Shown in pieces: positions 4,506-7,834 of a DNA stretch of 7,834 nt. The stretch covers positions 1 through 7,834 of the forward strand of contig DYNG01000024.1 in the NCBI GenBank assembly GCA_020721165.1. Direction: 5' to 3'. Position 1 is the first letter of the stretch. Each line of letters opens with the position of its first letter. The translations under genes and the position numbers were made by a program. The stretch comes from Desulfocapsa sulfexigens. Lineage in GTDB: Bacteria > Desulfobacterota > Desulfobulbia > Desulfobulbales > Desulfocapsaceae. The notes beneath the pieces were generated by a model. That model was given only the letters and a program-made list of their open reading frames with translations. It made no database searches and was not told the origin of the DNA.

Positions 4506-7500
4506 TCAAGGCAGTGAGGGCGTGTCTTTTTTTATTATGGCCTTTATCTCATCAAGGCGGCCGGCGCCGAACCTCTTTTCCTGCCAGCCGAAGAGTACCG
4601 GGATGACGACCAGGGTCAGGATGGTGGAGGTGACGAGGCCACCCATGACCACTACAGCCAGAGGTTTCTGGATGTCGGCGCCGGAGCCTGAGGCGTAGAG
4701 CATGGGCAAATGGCCGATGAAGCTTGTCAATGCCGTCATCAGGAGGGGCCGGAAACGAAGTCGGCAGCCCTCAAGGATGGTCTCATCAATGCTGTGGCCC
4801 CCGTCGCGCAGTTGCCGAAAAAAGGCGATAAGTACCACCCCATTTTGCACCGCAATTCCCAGGAGGCAGATAAAGGCCACTGCCGCCGACACCGAAAGCG
4901 GCATGCCCCAGGCCCGGATGGCTAAAATTCCACCCACTAAGGCAAAGGGCAGGTTCAGGATTACCAGCAGGGAATCCCGAAGAGTGCCGAGGGCCATGTA
5001 CAGCAGGCAGAAAATGAGAAAAAGCGCGGCCGGTACGACGATGGAGAGCCGTTGCATGGCCCGTTGCTGGTTCTCGAACTGGCCGCCGTATTCAAGGAAA
5101 TAGCCGGAGGGTAGTTCTTTTTCGATGTCGTGCAGTTTCTGTTGCGTCTCGGCCACGAAACCGCCCAGGTCCCGGCCCCGGATATTAACCTCGGCGGCCA
5201 CCCGTCGCATGCCCTTCTCCCGACCGATCTGGGCCGGGCCTTCTACCAGGGTGATCTTCGCCACCTGGCCAAGGCGGATGGGTTCACCGGAGGCCCCGCG
5301 GATGAGCAGTTTGTCCAGGGCGTCGAGATCCAATCGTTCCTTCTCGGCCAGTCGCACCATAGTGGCGGTGCGCAGGGGGCCTTCCACCACCCGCGTCGCC
5401 TCTCGTCCGGCAAGGGCAATCTCGATCACCTCGTTGACATCGCCGGCATTGACCCCGTAACGGGCGAGCGTCTTGCGGTCGTAGGCGATCTCAATCTGCT
5501 CCATGCCCGAAACCTGTTCCACCTTGACATCCCGCGCCCCATCGAGTCCGCTGAGGATGGCGGCAATGCGGTCGGCGTAGCCCTTCAATTTCTCCAGATC
5601 CTCGCCATAGACCTTGACCGCCAGGTCGCTCTTGACCCCTGAAATCAGCTCGTTGACCCGGAGGGAGATGGGTTGGGAGAAGGAGAGCCGGATGCCGGGA
5701 ATGGTGGAAAGTTCCTTGTTCATGGCCTCGATCAGCTCAGTCTTTGTGCGGCCGGCGGTCCACTCTTTTTTCGGTTTCAGCATGATAAATAAATCGGTCT
5801 GCTCCGGCCCCATGGGGTCTTCCGAGATTTCAGCCCGGCCGGTTTTGCTGACCACGGTCAGGACCTCGGGGAAGGAGGCCAGCAGTCGCTTCTCGATAAA
5901 GGTGCTTACCGATACCGACCCTTCCAGTGAGGCGTTGGGCAGGCGCACGGCATTGATGGCGATGGCCCCTTCGTCCAGGTGGGGCATGAACTCGGTGCCT
6001 ATCCCGGTGACCGCCCAACCGGCGGCAGCCAGGGACAGGACGGCGAGGAGCATGGTCACTGCCCCGTGCCGCCGGGCGTTGGTGAGAAGTGCCAGATAGC
6101 CCCGGTTCAAGGCCCGCACGAACCAGAATTCCTTCTCCGGTTTTTGACTGAGGACCAGGGCGGAAAGGACCGGCACCGCAGTCAGCGCCACCACCAGCGA
6201 GACCAGGATGGCGATGATCATGGTGGCAGCGAGCGGCATGAACATCTTGCCCTCGATGCCCTGGAGCGAGAAGAGCGGTACCAGAACAATGGCGATGATC
6301 ATTACGGAAAAGGCCACCGGCCGCGCCACCTCGGCCACGGCCAGGGCGGCTATCCGGATTTTCATCGATTTGTCCGGGTTGCAGGCGAAGTGGCGGCGCA
6401 TATTCTCGACAATGACGATGGCTGCGTCCACCACCATACCCACCGAAAAGGCGAGCCCGCCCAGGCTCATCAGGTTCGAGCTGATGCCGACCGGGCCCAT
6501 GATCAGAAAGGTGATGAGGAAGGTGAGCGGTAGAGAGAGCACCACGATCAGGGCCGTCCGCAGCTCGGCCAGGAAGAGGAAGAGCACCAGGATGACAAAG
6601 AACCCACCTTCGGTGAGGGCATCGACCACCGTCTTGATGCAGGCCTCGATCAGTTCGGTGCGATCATAGAAAACATTGAGTCTGGCGCCGTCCGGCAGGC
6701 TCTCCTGAATGCGAGGGATGGCGTTCTTGACTCGGGTAACCACATCCTTGGCATTTTCACCGCGCAGCATGATGACCATGCCGGCTACCGCCTCGCCCTT
6801 GCCGTCACGGGTAACGGCTCCCTGCCGGGGCTGGGGGCCGATGGTGACGGTGGCCACATCGTGAACATGCACCGGCGTGCCGTCGTGGGATTTCAGCACG
6901 ACCTCACCTATATCCTCAGGCCCGGTGAGCTGCCCCAGACCGCGGATATAGGTCTGCTCCCAACCGCGGACGATGAAGCCGCCGGCGGCGTTGGCGTTAT
7001 TTTTCTCGAGGGCCTCTACCACCTCTCGCAGACTGATCCCGTATTTGAGCAACGCCTCCTGGTTGACCAGGACTTGATACTGACGGACAAAGCCGCCGAA
7101 GCTGTTCACTTCGTTAACACCGGCGATAGGCCGGAGTTGCGGGGTGACAATGGCGTCTTGCAGGCGGCGGAGTTCCATGGCGTCCATGCCGTCACCCTCA
7201 AGGGTGTACTGGAAGATCTCGCCTAATCCGGTACTGATGGGGCCGAGTTCCGGTTCGGCCAAGGCCGGCAGATGCTCACGGGCAATGGCCAGCCGTTCGA
7301 AGATCTGCTGCCTGGCGAAGTAGATGTCGGTGTTGTCTTCAAAGACGACAATGACCTGGGAGAGTCCGGCTTTGGACAGGGAGCGCACCTGGGTGACCTT
7401 GGGTACGCCGCCCATCTGTTGTTCGATGGGGTATGTGATCTGCTGCTCCACATCCACGGAGGAAAGTCCGGGGGCCTCGGTCAGCACCATGACCTGGACA

Positions 7501-7628
7501 TTGGTCACATCTGGAAAGGCGTCGATGGGAAGGCGGGTCCAGGCCACCCAGCCACCAATGGCCAGGATGGCGGTCAGGGTGAGCACCACCCAGCGGCGAG
7601 CAAGAAGAATATTGATGAATCGTTCCAT
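4506..7628 (-). CDS. czcA: Heavy-metal RND efflux pump, CzcA/CusA family
   Basis: This 1040-residue inner-membrane proton/metal antiporter (HME-RND) is the pump of a CzcCBA-type export complex and has full family length. Visible features are an N-terminal membrane helix after MERFINILLARR, then LPIDAFPDVTNVQV. The first periplasmic half follows, then a helix cluster from about 335 with SVGMVVDAAIVIVEN, where Asp401 is the proton-relay aspartate. GTEFMPHLDEG and a second periplasmic half (DPMGPEQTD 604-612, NELISGV 659-665) come next, then the C-terminal helix bundle containing GIAVQNGVVLIAFF. The regions where CusA has its copper-binding methionines carry CzcA/Ncc-like sequence (DPMGP, ELISG), favouring divalent cations (Zn, Co, Ni, Cd) over Cu/Ag. 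The Ser-x-Gly form of the TM4 motif recalls the poorly characterised HME5 subgroup (from memory). The start is the ATG at 7628 with GGGAGG eight bases upstream. A TTG start at 7655 would overlap the adaptor gene and is not used. Confidence 0.95.
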   Translation of the reverse strand: MERFINILLARRWVVLTLTAILAIGGWVAWTRLPIDAFPDVTNVQVMVLTEAPGLSSVDVEQQITYPIEQQMGGVPKVTQVRSLSKAGLSQVIVVFEDNTDIYFARQQIFERLAIAREHLPALAEPELGPISTGLGEIFQYTLEGDGMDAMELRRLQDAIVTPQLRPIAGVNEVNSFGGFVRQYQVLVNQEALLKYGISLREVVEALEKNNANAAGGFIVRGWEQTYIRGLGQLTGPEDIGEVVLKSHDGTPVHVHDVATVTIGPQPRQGAVTRDGKGEAVAGMVIMLRGENAKDVVTRVKNAIPRIQESLPDGARLNVFYDRTELIEACIKTVVDALTEGGFFVILVLFLFLAELRTALIVVLSLPLTFLITFLIMGPVGISSNLMSLGGLAFSVGMVVDAAIVIVENMRRHFACNPDKSMKIRIAALAVAEVARPVAFSVMIIAIVLVPLFSLQGIEGKMFMPLAATMIIAILVSLVVALTAVPVLSALVLSQKPEKEFWFVRALNRGYLALLTNARRHGAVTMLLAVLSLAAAGWAVTGIGTEFMPHLDEGAIAINAVRLPNASLEGSVSVSTFIEKRLLASFPEVLTVVSKTGRAEISEDPMGPEQTDLFIMLKPKKEWTAGRTKTELIEAMNKELSTIPGIRLSFSQPISLRVNELISGVKSDLAVKVYGEDLEKLKGYADRIAAILSGLDGARDVKVEQVSGMEQIEIAYDRKTLARYGVNAGDVNEVIEIALAGREATRVVEGPLRTATMVRLAEKERLDLDALDKLLIRGASGEPIRLGQVAKITLVEGPAQIGREKGMRRVAAEVNIRGRDLGGFVAETQQKLHDIEKELPSGYFLEYGGQFENQQRAMQRLSIVVPAALFLIFCLLYMALGTLRDSLLVILNLPFALVGGILAIRAWGMPLSVSAAVAFICLLGIAVQNGVVLIAFFRQLRDGGHSIDETILEGCRLRFRPLLMTALTSFIGHLPMLYASGSGADIQKPLAVVVMGGLVTSTILTLVVIPVLFGWQEKRFGAGRLDEIKAIIKKDTPSLP

Positions 7629-7636
7629 TGTCGTAT

Positions 7637-7642
7637 CCTCCC
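7637..7642 (-). promoter_or_regulatory. Ribosome binding site of czcA
   Basis: GGGAGG on the - strand is followed by eight bases and then ATG. It lies in the 14-base gap after the adaptor stop codon and fixes the pump start at 7628. Confidence 0.85.
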
Positions 7643-7834
7643 TTAATCCGCGCAACCTGCGCCCATCTTGCCGCGCAGGACATCGCTCTTTAACAGAAAA
7701 GAGCCATCGGTGATGATCCGTTGCTCCGCCGTGATGCCGGAGGTGATCTCCACCAGGCCGTCAAAGCGGACGCCCAAGGTGACCGGGCGTCGCACCCAGT
7801 AGTCACCATCCTTGTGGGTAAAGACAAAGGTCCG
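7643..7834 (-). CDS. czcB: RND efflux periplasmic adaptor, C-terminal fragment
   Basis: Only the last 63 codons are in the window; the gene continues beyond 7834. The fragment reads through a beta-rich membrane-proximal domain typical of CzcB/CusB adaptors: VRRPVTLGVRFDGLVEITSG, then AEQRIITDGSFLLKSD, ending KMGAGCAD. Such proteins bridge the inner-membrane pump to an outer-membrane channel and sit in the periplasm, lipid- or helix-anchored. The stop TAA (7645-7643) lies 14 bases before the pump start, so the two genes are one operon. The outer-membrane factor is presumably further upstream, outside the window. Confidence 0.92.
   Translation of the reverse strand, partial: RTFVFTHKDGDYWVRRPVTLGVRFDGLVEITSGITAEQRIITDGSFLLKSDVLRGKMGAGCAD

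Noticed and set aside
7629..7655. TTG start at 7655 for the pump gene
   Set aside because: It adds nine residues outside the family N-terminus, overlaps the adaptor gene end, and ignores the well-placed GGGAGG before the ATG at 7628.

Overview
The window looks like a chromosomal segment of a Gram-negative, moderately GC-rich bacterium. The evidence is a separate-chain glycyl-tRNA synthetase beta subunit, a FolE2-family protein and a tripartite RND metal-efflux operon. The general character of the proteins fits Desulfobacterota (sulfate or sulfur reducers), but that placement is an impression, not a demonstrated assignment.

Layout on the + strand: (i) 1-802, a small ORF overlapping by ATGA a longer helical, membrane-anchored protein gene that carries a frameshift; (ii) 803-1056, a non-coding gap with two palindromic structures; (iii) 1057-1815, a FolE2 (GTP cyclohydrolase IB family) gene whose catalytic and metal-binding motifs are largely lost; (iv) 1816-1987, a spacer holding a REP-like hairpin; (v) 1988-4066, glyS, intact, without glyQ beside it. 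On the - strand: (vi) 4506-7628, a complete CzcA/CusA-type RND pump gene, preceded by (vii) 7643-7834, the last 63 codons of its periplasmic adaptor gene. The pump and glyS are convergent.

The convergent gap (4067-4505) is not plain spacer. It holds a compact element of about 310 bp with imperfect terminal inverted repeats (GGGT-CTATGTGA...GTGGGTA-AT), a candidate 8-bp target duplication with 7 of 8 bases matching, a nearly perfect internal 27-bp inverted repeat, and short minus-strand reading frames that start just inside one end and stop at the other. It is too short for a transposase and reads as a MITE or an internally deleted insertion sequence.

Functionally, the adaptor and pump form one transcription unit for heavy-metal export, and the sequence features favour divalent cations over Cu/Ag. 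folE2-like and glyS are co-oriented and may be co-transcribed, but they have no obvious biochemical link. The most notable points are the FolE2 homologue lacking its metal-site residues and the unannotated mobile element. No complete new defence or signalling system is visible. The closest candidate is the ATGA-overlapping gene pair at the left edge, whose second gene appears broken.
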